Of a stretch of 64,000 nt of DNA, positions 6,871 through 15,064 are shown one piece after another (the first letter of the stretch is position 1; the number at the start of each line of letters is the position of its first letter). The DNA comes from Temperatibacter sp965603205 (GTDB lineage Bacteria > Pseudomonadota > Alphaproteobacteria > Sphingomonadales > Kordiimonadaceae): the NCBI GenBank assembly GCA_965603205.1, contig CBFDCC010000006.1:1-64000 (forward strand), in the 5' to 3' direction. Below the pieces are notes generated by a model that was not told the DNA's origin, did not search any database, and saw only the letters and a list, made by a program, of their open reading frames with translations. Made by a program: the position numbers and the translations under genes.

Positions 6871-7989
6871 ATGGTCGGTAGCCAGTTATCCGATATGCTG
6901 CAGTTAGCACAGGCTAAGTCGTCTGATGCGCGCACCCAACTTGCTGAGAATATAACAGATCTGTTTTTGACGGATGCAGGGCGCCTTAGTGAGCATGAGC
7001 GCGCGCTTATGTCAGATATATTAGGTAAATTATTAGGGCAAGTAGAAGCTGATGTTCGAAAAGAACTGGCTGAGAGTATGCTTAGGTCTGGCGTCGATTT
7101 GCCAGATGTTATTCAGATGCTCGCCAATGATGAAATTGAAATTGCCCGTCCACTCCTAGAGAAAAGTGAATTACTGCGTGATCCTGGCTTAATTGAAATC
7201 ATTCGAATGCGCACTGATGAGCATCGCATGGCAATAACCATGAGAGAGGAGCTCTCAGAGCAATTAACTGATAGTCTTATCGAATATGGCGACGCGGATG
7301 TGGTTGAAAGCCTCCTTAATAATCACGATGCTAAGATATCAAAGCGGGCTATGGAATATCTGGTTGTTGAATCTCGTCGTGTGGATCGTTTTCAAGAGCC
7401 TTTAGTTCAACGCGCAGATCTGCCGCCTGAACTGGCTTATCGTATGTATTGGTGGGTGTCCGCTGCGCTGCGTAAGAAGATAATTTCTGAACATAAAGTT
7501 GAACCTGTGAAGATGGAAGCTGCTGTTCGTCGCGCCGCACGGGCTGTGATGGTTGATAAAGAAAGTGAAGGCGGCGCATACGTTAAAGCGCAAAAGTTAG
7601 TGCGAAGAATGAATGAAAATGGTGAGTTAACAATCGCATTTTTGATAAATTCGTTACGTCAGCAAAGGATTGCGGTTTTTGTGGCTGGTCTGGGTGAACT
7701 TGCTCATATTGATTTCAGAACAGCTTGGCGAATTTTCTCTGATAAGGGTGGTCAAAGCCTTGCGGTGCTGGCAAAAGCTATAGGAATTGATAAATCACAG
7801 TTTACGAATTTATTTTTGCTGACATTACAGGCAAGAGAAGGAAATAATCGTGCGCAGTCACCAGGGGTGATTAACGAAATTATGGCACTTTTTGATATGA
7901 TTACAGAAGAAAGTGCGAAAGGTGCGTTACAGATTTGGCAACGTGATAACGCCTATCAACAAGCAATTGACGAATTAGAAAAGGCGTAA
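6871..7989 (+). CDS. DUF2336 domain-containing protein
   Basis: A 372-residue, highly helical, charged, soluble protein matching the alphaproteobacterial DUF2336 family in length and layout. Residues 1-110 read as HEAT-like helical repeats (RLSEHERALMSDILGKLLGQVEADVRKELAE). The middle region contains DLPPELAYRMYWWVSAALRKKI and the C-terminal part DFRTAWRIFSDKGGQSLAVLAKAIG, both typical of the family. No catalytic motif is visible. Family members often sit near sensor kinases and c-di-GMP genes, but no molecular role is established. AGGAGG lies 7 nt before the ATG. The next gene, a PAS histidine kinase, may be co-transcribed. Confidence 0.8.
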   Translation: MVGSQLSDMLQLAQAKSSDARTQLAENITDLFLTDAGRLSEHERALMSDILGKLLGQVEADVRKELAESMLRSGVDLPDVIQMLANDEIEIARPLLEKSELLRDPGLIEIIRMRTDEHRMAITMREELSEQLTDSLIEYGDADVVESLLNNHDAKISKRAMEYLVVESRRVDRFQEPLVQRADLPPELAYRMYWWVSAALRKKIISEHKVEPVKMEAAVRRAARAVMVDKESEGGAYVKAQKLVRRMNENGELTIAFLINSLRQQRIAVFVAGLGELAHIDFRTAWRIFSDKGGQSLAVLAKAIGIDKSQFTNLFLLTLQAREGNNRAQSPGVINEIMALFDMITEESAKGALQIWQRDNAYQQAIDELEKA

Positions 7990-8101
7990 TAATCGCCACT
8001 ATATAATAATGGCTTTAATAGCCAGTGAATAAGGGATGAGTATAACCAGTATATGGTATGGAGAATATCTAAGCGCTGGTCATATTCTTAAGGAACTGGG
8101 A

Positions 8102-9808
8102 ATGGTTGAAAATAAAAAAGACATTGTGGCAAATGTGTTGAAATTTGCTGAGGCACAAGACAATTCTGCTGAAGAAGGTGCTTTTGGTGCAACAATTAGT
8201 CGAACTGCTAGTAGAAAAGCACCCGCAAATGAACAAGTGATCGGTTTTTTAGATCGTTTGATTTTAGATCAATCATTGCCTGTTTATGTGTCCTCTGTTG
8301 ATGGGACTTTAATTCATGTTAATCAGCGCTTTGAAGAATTAAGTGACCTTTTAACTAATGTTTCACTGGCCCCTGGTCCGATTGAAGTGTTGGGCAAGGT
8401 TTCTGCACCTTCAATTAAGCCAATAATAAATGATATTTTAGCTAGTAAAACAACTGTTCGCGCTGAAGAAAAAGTTACCGTTAATGGCATTGAACGTATT
8501 TTTCTTGGTCGTCATATGCCTGTTTGCAACGAAATAGGTGACGTTGTTGCTGTTGCGGGCACCTATGAAGATGTAACCAAGCATATCCGTGGCATTGAAG
8601 ATGCAAACCGTACCCAAGTTAGGTTTCAGGATTTTGCCCGAGCTAGTTCAGATTGGTTCTGGGAAGTGAATTCTGAGCTTAAAATTACGACATTATCTGA
8701 TCGGTTTACCGCTATCGTTGGTCAGCCTGCAATGATGTTCATCGGCTCTCAATTTGAGCAATTTGGTGCTTATACACCAAATATGGAAGGGCGTAATGAA
8801 GGGGCTGTTGCCTTTTTGTCTCGTAAACCATTTAGAGAGCAGCTATTCATTATGGAAGATATGGATGGCAAGGAGCAGAAATTCCATTTGGCAGGTGTCC
8901 CTGTCTTTGATCGAGTTACGGGGGATTTTTCTGGATACCGCGGTGTTGGTAAGGATGTAAATCAACGATATCAACAAGCCGAGCGTGCCAATGAAGCTAG
9001 GGTGCAGTTAGAAACTGCTCTAGCAGACTTAACGCGCAATAATATGGCACTTGATGTTGCTACTCAGCAAGCGCAAACTGCACTTAAAACCAAAAATGAA
9101 TTCCTTGCGGCAATGAGCCATGAGCTTCGCACGCCCCTTAATGCTATTATAGGTTTTGCTGAATCTTTCGTTGGACAACAATTTGGTCCACTATCTGAGG
9201 ATTATTTAAAATTTTCATCTGATATTCATTCGTCAGGTAAACATTTATTAGAGTTGATCAATGATATTCTGGATGTTGCCGTTATGGAAAGCGGTGGTTT
9301 ATCGTTGTTCAAGGGTGACATATCTTTACAAACTATACTTGATAAGGCCGTACATATGAATGTAGGGCATGCTCAAGAAAAAATGCTAAATATAATAGGG
9401 TTAAGTATTTCTACAGATCTAATTATATGCGCTGATGAGCGTCGTACATTACAAATATTCGTTAATTTACTCAGTAATGCCATAAAGTTCACACCAAATG
9501 GTGGTGAGGTGGGTATTCAAGTAGCAGAAACCGATGATAATTTCATTGAAATTACTGTGTGGGATACGGGTATTGGCATCTCTAGGGAACAACAATCTAA
9601 GGCTTTTGAGAAATTTCATCAAATAACCGAAGATGTATATAGCCGCAGCCAAGACGGCTCTGGTCTAGGTTTACATATATCACGTGGTTTAGCGCGGGCA
9701 ATGAATGGTGATATCCGTGTTGAGAGTATTGAGGGTCGCGGTAGCCAGTTTACAGTGAGTTTACCCAAGGGTGAGCAGAACCAAGAAGAAGACTTTAACT
9801 TTATTTAA
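8102..9808 (+). CDS. PAS-domain sensor histidine kinase
   Basis: A 568-residue kinase without predicted membrane segments, so probably cytoplasmic. Two PAS-like regions lie at about residues 50-170 (GFLDRLILDQSLPVYVSSVDG) and 180-300 (ASSDWFWEVNSELKITTLSD). A short coiled segment leads to the HisKA box AAMSHELRTPLNAIIGF with the phospho-accepting His near residue 340. The ATPase domain has NLLSNAIKFTP (N box), WDTGIGIS (G1) and GSGLGLHIS (G2). There is no receiver domain and no adjacent response regulator. The ATG at 8036 is in frame, but its AAGGG directly abuts the codon. The ATG at 8102 has AAGGAA with good spacing, so it is preferred. Confidence 0.85.
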   Translation: MVENKKDIVANVLKFAEAQDNSAEEGAFGATISRTASRKAPANEQVIGFLDRLILDQSLPVYVSSVDGTLIHVNQRFEELSDLLTNVSLAPGPIEVLGKVSAPSIKPIINDILASKTTVRAEEKVTVNGIERIFLGRHMPVCNEIGDVVAVAGTYEDVTKHIRGIEDANRTQVRFQDFARASSDWFWEVNSELKITTLSDRFTAIVGQPAMMFIGSQFEQFGAYTPNMEGRNEGAVAFLSRKPFREQLFIMEDMDGKEQKFHLAGVPVFDRVTGDFSGYRGVGKDVNQRYQQAERANEARVQLETALADLTRNNMALDVATQQAQTALKTKNEFLAAMSHELRTPLNAIIGFAESFVGQQFGPLSEDYLKFSSDIHSSGKHLLELINDILDVAVMESGGLSLFKGDISLQTILDKAVHMNVGHAQEKMLNIIGLSISTDLIICADERRTLQIFVNLLSNAIKFTPNGGEVGIQVAETDDNFIEITVWDTGIGISREQQSKAFEKFHQITEDVYSRSQDGSGLGLHISRGLARAMNGDIRVESIEGRGSQFTVSLPKGEQNQEEDFNFI

Positions 9809-9861
9809 AAACATAAGCCACAAATAATCATATAAATGAAAATACCGGGACGGGTTTATGG

Positions 9862-9895
9862 AAAAGGTCTCAGCAGAAATGCTGGGGCCTTTTTG
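9862..9895 (+). terminator. Intrinsic terminator after the histidine kinase gene
   Basis: A 14-bp stem (9862-9875 with 9880-9893, two G-U pairs) is closed by a GAAA tetraloop and ends in a T run. It separates the kinase gene from the convergent nadK gene. The leading A run may let it serve nadK as well. Confidence 0.85.
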
Positions 9896-9910
9896 ATGTG
9901 GAATATATTG

Positions 9911-10672
9911 TTAATCGCCTGCAAATTGTTCAATAAAGATGCGTTCGGCTAGATTATGCTCTGGGTCAAATAATAGATTGATAGTAACGTCCCTTGCTTC
10001 ACTGATTTCTACCTTTGCAACATCACGTACTTCATGCATATCCGCTGTCGCAGATACGGGTCTCTTTTTGGCTTGTTGGATGGTTAACTCTATGGTCACA
10101 TCGTGAGGAAGCAGGGCGCCACCCCAACGACGTGGTCTAAATGCAGAAATAGGTGTCAGAGCTAACACGTTGGCAGCAATAGGTAAAATAGGTCCCTTGG
10201 CTGATAAATTATAGGCTGTGCTGCCGATGGTCGTTGAAACTAATAGGCCATCCCCTACAAGTTCATCTAGTCGAATTTTTCCATCAATGCTAACCTGAAC
10301 AGAGCAGGCTTGGCGTGTTTCCCTTAGCAGTGAGACCTCATTGATGGCTAGATATTCATAATGGTTACCTTGGCAATCAGTGGCACGCATGCGCAGTGGG
10401 TGTAGTTTGAATTTGTCAGCCTTTTCTATGCGCTCAATTAGATTGTCTTGTGAAAAACTATTCATTAAAAAGCCAACAGTGCCACGATTTAAACCAAAGA
10501 CAGGCTTGCCTGAGAATAAATACTGATGCAGTGATTGCAGCATGAAACCATCACCGCCAAGCGCTACAATAACATCAGCCTCCTCTGGGGGGACAGTATC
10601 GTATTGTTGTTTTAGGCATTTGGCTGAATCACTGGCAATGCCGTATTCACTGGCGATAATTGCAATTTTCAT
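9911..10672 (-). CDS. nadK: NAD kinase
   Basis: A 253-residue kinase that phosphorylates NAD to NADP. Visible family motifs are ADVIVALGGDGFMLQSLH with the GGDG phosphate/catalytic motif at residues 39-42, NRGTVGFLMN near 80, EVSLLRETRQ near 113, and TTIGSTAYNLSAKGPILP near 148 that binds the NAD ribose. Length and motif order agree with bacterial NadK. It lies 76 bp after moaA on the same strand, and the gap holds overlapping hairpins. The upstream AGG is weakly placed, but the start fits the family. Confidence 0.93.
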   Translation of the reverse strand: MKIAIIASEYGIASDSAKCLKQQYDTVPPEEADVIVALGGDGFMLQSLHQYLFSGKPVFGLNRGTVGFLMNSFSQDNLIERIEKADKFKLHPLRMRATDCQGNHYEYLAINEVSLLRETRQACSVQVSIDGKIRLDELVGDGLLVSTTIGSTAYNLSAKGPILPIAANVLALTPISAFRPRRWGGALLPHDVTIELTIQQAKKRPVSATADMHEVRDVAKVEISEARDVTINLLFDPEHNLAERIFIEQFAGD

Positions 10673-10682
10673 AAAATAAACC

Positions 10683-10740
10683 TAGCCTATACATATTTCT
10701 AAGACGATAAGCATTATAACTTTATTATGCTTATAGGCTA
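10683..10740 (-). other. Overlapping inverted repeats between moaA and nadK
   Basis: TAGCCTATA (10683-10691) can pair with TATAGGCTA (10732-10740), and inside it ATAAGCAT (10707-10714) can pair with ATGCTTAT (10727-10734). The two right arms share three bases, so the stems compete at their junction. On the moaA transcript this lies between the moaA stop and the nadK start. It could be a processing hairpin, a weak terminator or an attenuator-like switch; there is no strong T run. Confidence 0.4.
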
Positions 10741-10748
10741 CTGAATTA

Positions 10749-11759
10749 TTATCCACCTGTAGTATTCATATGGCGCAAAGTGCTGCTGTGAACTCTATCG
10801 CCTGATATCTCAAAATCGTGACGAGCAGGTTTTATTGAAATAGCCTCTTTTAAAAGCACCTTTAGATCATCATCGCTGGCCCCGTTTCTTATCGCTTGGC
10901 GAAAATCAACATGATTATCTTGGCCCAAGCAAAGATATAACTGACCTGTGCAGGTTAGCCTGATGCGATTACAGCCATCGCAAAAGTTATTGGATAGAGG
11001 CGTAATAACACCTAATCGTATATTCCCACCTTGCGTTTCATAATAGCGGGCAGGGCCACTTGTATGGTGATTGCTCTTAATTAAATCTTTAGACTCAATC
11101 AGGCTGTCTATAACAGTTTGCAGTGGTAAATAGCGGTCAATTCTATCTTCGCCTGTGTCAGCCATAGGCATGGTTTCAATTAAGGTGAGGTCACAACCAT
11201 GGTTTTCACACCAGTCAAAAAGCTCTGGTATTTCTTGATCATTAACGCCCTTCATTAGAACAGCATTAATTTTAACGTCTATTCCTTCTGCTTTTGCAGA
11301 CAGAATACCAGCGATGACTTTTTTTAGATCGCCTCTACGCGTAATTTCAGTAAATTTATCAGGATTTAGAGTATCCATGGATACATTGATACGCTTTATA
11401 CCTGATTCAACTAGCGCCTTGCTATGGGTGGCTAGCTGGCTTCCATTAGTGGATAGGGTAAGTTCATCCAACAGCCCATCCTTTGTATGCTGCCCTAATA
11501 ATCTTACTAGTGACTGAATATCCTTGCGCACAAGGGGTTCGCCACCTGTTAGCCTGATTTTATTTATACCACATTCAATGAAGGTTTTAGCAATTCGGTA
11601 TAATTCTTCTAGACTCAACACGTCCTTTTTCGGCAGAAATACCATCTTTTCAGACATGCAATAACGGCAGCGGAAATCGCATCTATCGGTAATAGACAAT
11701 CGCAAATAGGTAATATGACGCCCTAAAGGGTCAATAAGCTGTGTGTTAGTTTGGTTCAT
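10749..11759 (-). CDS. moaA: GTP 3',8-cyclase MoaA
   Basis: A 336-residue radical SAM enzyme that makes 3',8-cyclo-7,8-dihydro-GTP, the first step of molybdopterin synthesis. The N-terminal CDFRCRYC motif (Cys 27, 31, 34) holds the SAM cluster. RLTGGEPLVRKD follows near residue 70, and a second C-terminal cluster motif NFCDGCNRIRLTCTGQLYLCLG lies near 255-275. The protein ends in Gly-Gly, which the family needs for activity. It is separated from moaD-moaE-mobA-moeA by about 6 kb, and moaC and moaB are not in this window. Confidence 0.95.
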   Translation of the reverse strand: MNQTNTQLIDPLGRHITYLRLSITDRCDFRCRYCMSEKMVFLPKKDVLSLEELYRIAKTFIECGINKIRLTGGEPLVRKDIQSLVRLLGQHTKDGLLDELTLSTNGSQLATHSKALVESGIKRINVSMDTLNPDKFTEITRRGDLKKVIAGILSAKAEGIDVKINAVLMKGVNDQEIPELFDWCENHGCDLTLIETMPMADTGEDRIDRYLPLQTVIDSLIESKDLIKSNHHTSGPARYYETQGGNIRLGVITPLSNNFCDGCNRIRLTCTGQLYLCLGQDNHVDFRQAIRNGASDDDLKVLLKEAISIKPARHDFEISGDRVHSSTLRHMNTTGG

Positions 11760-11813
11760 GTGATGATATGACCTATTTATATGCCTTAGGTCAAGCTAGT
11801 CTAGTCGGAGATA

Positions 11814-12122
11814 TTACATTTTATCGTCAAATAAGCGTCCTGCCACTCGATCAGTCAATTCTTCCGACATTTGAGCAGCCACAGAAAAAGCTTTTGCGTT
11901 CGCTTTAAATGCCTGTTTTGCGGAATTTAATTCTACAATCGAAGCTGCTAAACTATCGCTCATTAACGGCTCAGCTCCCGTTAGTTTCCCAGTACTTTTA
12001 GAGTTGTTATTCTCTAAGCTATTGGGATCATTAGAATTTACACTCACTATTTTTTGTGCAGCTTTATTGGTGCGATCCATCGCACTCATCATTCCCGCTT
12101 TCGAGACATCTAAAATAGTCAT
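11814..12122 (-). CDS. Small protein resembling the termini of flagellar axial (rod/hook) proteins
   Basis: A 102-residue protein with no signal peptide. Its first 25 residues (MTILDVSKAGMMSAMDRTNKAAQ) resemble the N-terminal helix of rod/hook proteins. Its C-terminal helix VELNSAKQAFKANAKAFSVAAQM closely follows the Flg_bbr_C pattern, as in the family's AxxAYxANAKxFxxADQM-type motif. Between them lies a low-complexity Asn/Ser linker instead of the beta domains. It may therefore be a mini axial protein that joins or caps the flagellar rod, or a divergent relative. TTAAGGAAG precedes the ATG. No other rod genes lie nearby. It is recognised only by pattern. Confidence 0.55.
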   Translation of the reverse strand: MTILDVSKAGMMSAMDRTNKAAQKIVSVNSNDPNSLENNNSKSTGKLTGAEPLMSDSLAASIVELNSAKQAFKANAKAFSVAAQMSEELTDRVAGRLFDDKM

Positions 12123-12243
12123 TTAATCTTCCTTAATTACAGGGCAATATAGCATATATATTTTATTTTTTTTAATGATGACTACAATTGTAGCTTTTTT
12201 ATTTTTTAAAACTGATCTAACTTAATCGAATGAGAGATATTAT

Positions 12244-12864
12244 ATGAAAATAGATGTTATAATTGATGTTGTATGCCCTTGGTGTTTTGTTGGTAAGCGA
12301 GAACTTGACAGAGCATTAGCAGCAAGGCCCAATATAGATGTAGAAGTAACCTATCTTCCGTACCAATTAGCACCACACACGCCACAGGAGGGTGTGGATA
12401 GGGCAAGCTATTACAAAAAGAAATTTGGAGATGGGTCTCAGCTGGCTACAATGCGTGAACATTTACATAACAAGGGCGCGGCGTTAGGCATTAGTTTTGA
12501 TTTTGAGAGCGACTGCAATATAGCCAATACAATGGATGCTCACCGTCTTATCCGTTGGGCCAAGGCGGCTGGATGCCAGTCTATGGTTGCGGACGCAATT
12601 ATGGAGGCCTATTTTGAGCAATCGGCCTTTATAGGTGATCATGAGTTATTATCTAAGATTGCAGGGAGTGCTGGCATGGACGTTGAGTTGGTCAGTGAAT
12701 TGTTGGCCAGCGACCGCGACGTCTCTTCAATTAAGGATGAAATAGAACGTGTGCAAAATATGGGTATACAGGGTGTACCATTTTTTATATTTGATGAAAA
12801 ATCTGCGGTTTCAGGCGCGCAATCATCAGAAGCTCTTGTTCAAGTTATGGATAAATTATCTTAA
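12244..12864 (+). CDS. DsbA family oxidoreductase (FrnE-like)
   Basis: A 206-residue thioredoxin-fold protein with CPWC at residues 11-14 (DVVCPWCFVGKRELD) and no signal peptide, so cytoplasmic. The cis-proline region is GIQGVPFFIFDEKSAVSGAQSSEAL, typical of the FrnE/2-hydroxychromene-2-carboxylate isomerase-like group of DsbA proteins. These are disulfide oxidoreductases or glutathione-linked isomerases, and the substrate here is unknown. A YccF gene follows after 21 bp on the same strand and may be co-transcribed. Confidence 0.85.
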   Translation: MKIDVIIDVVCPWCFVGKRELDRALAARPNIDVEVTYLPYQLAPHTPQEGVDRASYYKKKFGDGSQLATMREHLHNKGAALGISFDFESDCNIANTMDAHRLIRWAKAAGCQSMVADAIMEAYFEQSAFIGDHELLSKIAGSAGMDVELVSELLASDRDVSSIKDEIERVQNMGIQGVPFFIFDEKSAVSGAQSSEALVQVMDKLS

Positions 12865-12885
12865 AGAAAATACAGGAATTATAAT

Positions 12886-13311
12886 ATGTTATCAATAATA
12901 ATGAATTTAATATGGTGGATTTTTGGCGGGCTAGTTATGGGAATAAGTTGGATGTTTCTATCGCTGATTATGTTTATATCAATCATTGGCATTCCTTTTG
13001 GCCGTGCGGCGTTTAATTTTGGTCTACTTATGTTTTGGCCTTTTGGTCAAGTGGCAGTTGATCGCCATGCTTATACTGGTGAAGAAGATATTGGAACAGG
13101 CGGTTTAGGGTTGCTTGGTAATATTATTTGGTTTGTTATAGGTGGTTTATGGCTTGCTATTGGCCATTTGTTCTCTGCTTTTTTATGTGCCATTACGATT
13201 ATTGGCATTCCATTTGCTATACAACATCTTAAGTTTGCGATAATGGCGTTAATGCCTATTGGGAAAGTTATTATTAGTAAAGAAGAGGCAAGACAAAAGG
13301 GTTTGATATAG
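12886..13311 (+). CDS. YccF domain-containing inner-membrane protein
   Basis: A 141-residue membrane protein with about four hydrophobic segments arranged as two similar halves. Each half contains the family repeat: MFISIIGIPFGRAAFNFGLLMFWPFG near residues 28-52 and ITIIGIPFAIQHLKFAIMALMPIG near 103-126. This twofold pattern is the YccF (DUF307) signature. The function of the family is unknown. It follows the FrnE-like gene closely. Confidence 0.85.
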   Translation: MLSIIMNLIWWIFGGLVMGISWMFLSLIMFISIIGIPFGRAAFNFGLLMFWPFGQVAVDRHAYTGEEDIGTGGLGLLGNIIWFVIGGLWLAIGHLFSAFLCAITIIGIPFAIQHLKFAIMALMPIGKVIISKEEARQKGLI

Positions 13312-13466
13312 GATTTGTGTATTAACGTTTATATGGCATTGTGATTTTACTATTAATAATTGCACATTTGTTTTATGGTGTTAAGTTGTAGTAACTATAT
13401 GTTTTTAATGAAAATATAATTGATTCTATTGTTGATATAAAGATGCGTTGATGAGGGGGCGAATAT

Positions 13467-15053
13467 ATGGGTAGGGTACCAGATAGGTTTTTAGGCTTTG
13501 CTTTCACCATTGGAGATATGCTGCTTGAAATCGATCATGATTTCAACATACTCAATGCTGATGGCGCTTTGAGCATTTTAATCAATAATAATAGTATCCC
13601 ATTACCAGGGCGGAATCTTGCTGAATTTTTATCTGAATCTGATAAAGCCGTTATAGATGTATCCCTACGCTCTCTTAAATCTACAAATCGTATTGGTCCC
13701 ATACTGATTAAGATGAAAAGCGATAAAGGCAAGATAGTAGAATTTGCAATGTTTGCCGGACAATTGCCAATGCAGCCCGGCAGTATATATCTAGCGATTT
13801 CTTTTCCATATCGCCTTGGAATGGATTCATATGGGGATGATTTTAAGACCGACGTAGAAAGACGCGAAGAATTCTTTGGACGTTTAGATAAGCTAGTAAC
13901 AGATTCAGATGATGATACAGAAAACCTGATGGTAACTGTTATGGAAACACCTGAAGGTGAAAATGTTAGCTCTGCAAAGCAACATGAGATGGAAGGCTTT
14001 TTAAAAGGCTTATCTGTTGGCGGTAATCACGCAGCAAAGTTGGCTGATAATAAATATGCGCTTGTTCATTCAAAAGAAGATGACGTTGATCAAGCTGATA
14101 TGGCACAAGAACTAGCGCTTGCAACTGGTATGGCCTTAACGTCGGCTACTATTGACGCTAATGATGCGGTGTCAGGAGAAGAAGACGGCATCAAGGCATT
14201 AATATTCTCCTTACAGCGTTTTGCTGAAGGTTCTGTTGGTTTCAACGCTGAAAGCTTTGCTGCAAAGGGTGGAAACTTAATTAGTGAAACCACAGCGAGG
14301 GTTTCAGAATTTCGTCGCATTTTAAATGAAGGTGATTTTGATTTAGTCTACCAGCCGATCGTAGCCTTGCGTAGCGGTGTAACTCATCATTTTGAGGCCT
14401 TAACACGTTTTACTAATAGTGGGGAGCACGGCAATCAGTTTGAGATGATTTGTTTTGCTGAAGATGTGGGACTAATCATTGATTTTGATAAGGCTGTTTT
14501 GAAACGCACTATAGAGAAAGTTAAGCCTCAGGCTGGTTTAGCTTCAGCCCCGAATATTGCGGTTAATATATCAGGAAAATCCTTATCTACGCCTGCTTTT
14601 GTAGAGGATCTACTTAAGACACTAAAGGAATCAAGTGCCCTCGCCAAGAATGTTTCACTAGAGATAACAGAATCTTCAAAAATTCATGATCTAATTGCTA
14701 TGAATAAGATTATACAAGAAATTCGTGGCATTGGTTTTCGTGTATATATGGATGATTTTGGAGCGGGAGCAGCTGGTTTTGAATATTTACGAGACCTACA
14801 GGTGGATGGCGTAAAAATTGATGGCGCCTATATTCGTGACGCTGTATCTGATAAGAAAACCCGTGCTTTCTTAAGGTCAATTGTCACTTTATGTCAGGAC
14901 CTTGGTATAAACACAGTCGGCGAGTGGGTGGAAACCAAAGAGCATGCTGATTTATTAGCACAAATGGGTGTTACATATGCTCAGGGGTTCTATTTTGGTA
15001 AGCCATCGCCAAGCTTGATACCGACTAGAGCGCGTGCGTCTGCAGCTAACTAA
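13467..15053 (+). CDS. EAL-domain cyclic-di-GMP phosphodiesterase with N-terminal PAS-like region
   Basis: A 528-residue soluble protein. The first 110 residues look PAS-like (FTIGDMLLEIDHDFNILNADGA). A middle region of about 150 residues may be a degenerate nucleotidyl-cyclase-like fold. Residues about 280-520 form an EAL domain with the catalytic set intact: EAL at 310-312, NISGKSL, LEITESS, DDFGAG with D429 and D430, GVKIDGAYI, GEWVET and AQGFYFGKP. It should hydrolyse c-di-GMP. GAGGGGGCG precedes the ATG. The protein 13 kb downstream (28341-29858) has the same overall layout but a ruined active site. Confidence 0.88.
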   Translation: MGRVPDRFLGFAFTIGDMLLEIDHDFNILNADGALSILINNNSIPLPGRNLAEFLSESDKAVIDVSLRSLKSTNRIGPILIKMKSDKGKIVEFAMFAGQLPMQPGSIYLAISFPYRLGMDSYGDDFKTDVERREEFFGRLDKLVTDSDDDTENLMVTVMETPEGENVSSAKQHEMEGFLKGLSVGGNHAAKLADNKYALVHSKEDDVDQADMAQELALATGMALTSATIDANDAVSGEEDGIKALIFSLQRFAEGSVGFNAESFAAKGGNLISETTARVSEFRRILNEGDFDLVYQPIVALRSGVTHHFEALTRFTNSGEHGNQFEMICFAEDVGLIIDFDKAVLKRTIEKVKPQAGLASAPNIAVNISGKSLSTPAFVEDLLKTLKESSALAKNVSLEITESSKIHDLIAMNKIIQEIRGIGFRVYMDDFGAGAAGFEYLRDLQVDGVKIDGAYIRDAVSDKKTRAFLRSIVTLCQDLGINTVGEWVETKEHADLLAQMGVTYAQGFYFGKPSPSLIPTRARASAAN

Positions 15054-15064
15054 AGTTTAATAGG

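Noticed and set aside
12123..12243. TTAA-rich gap as a CtrA box
   Set aside because: The two TTAA are separated by 6 bp, not 7.
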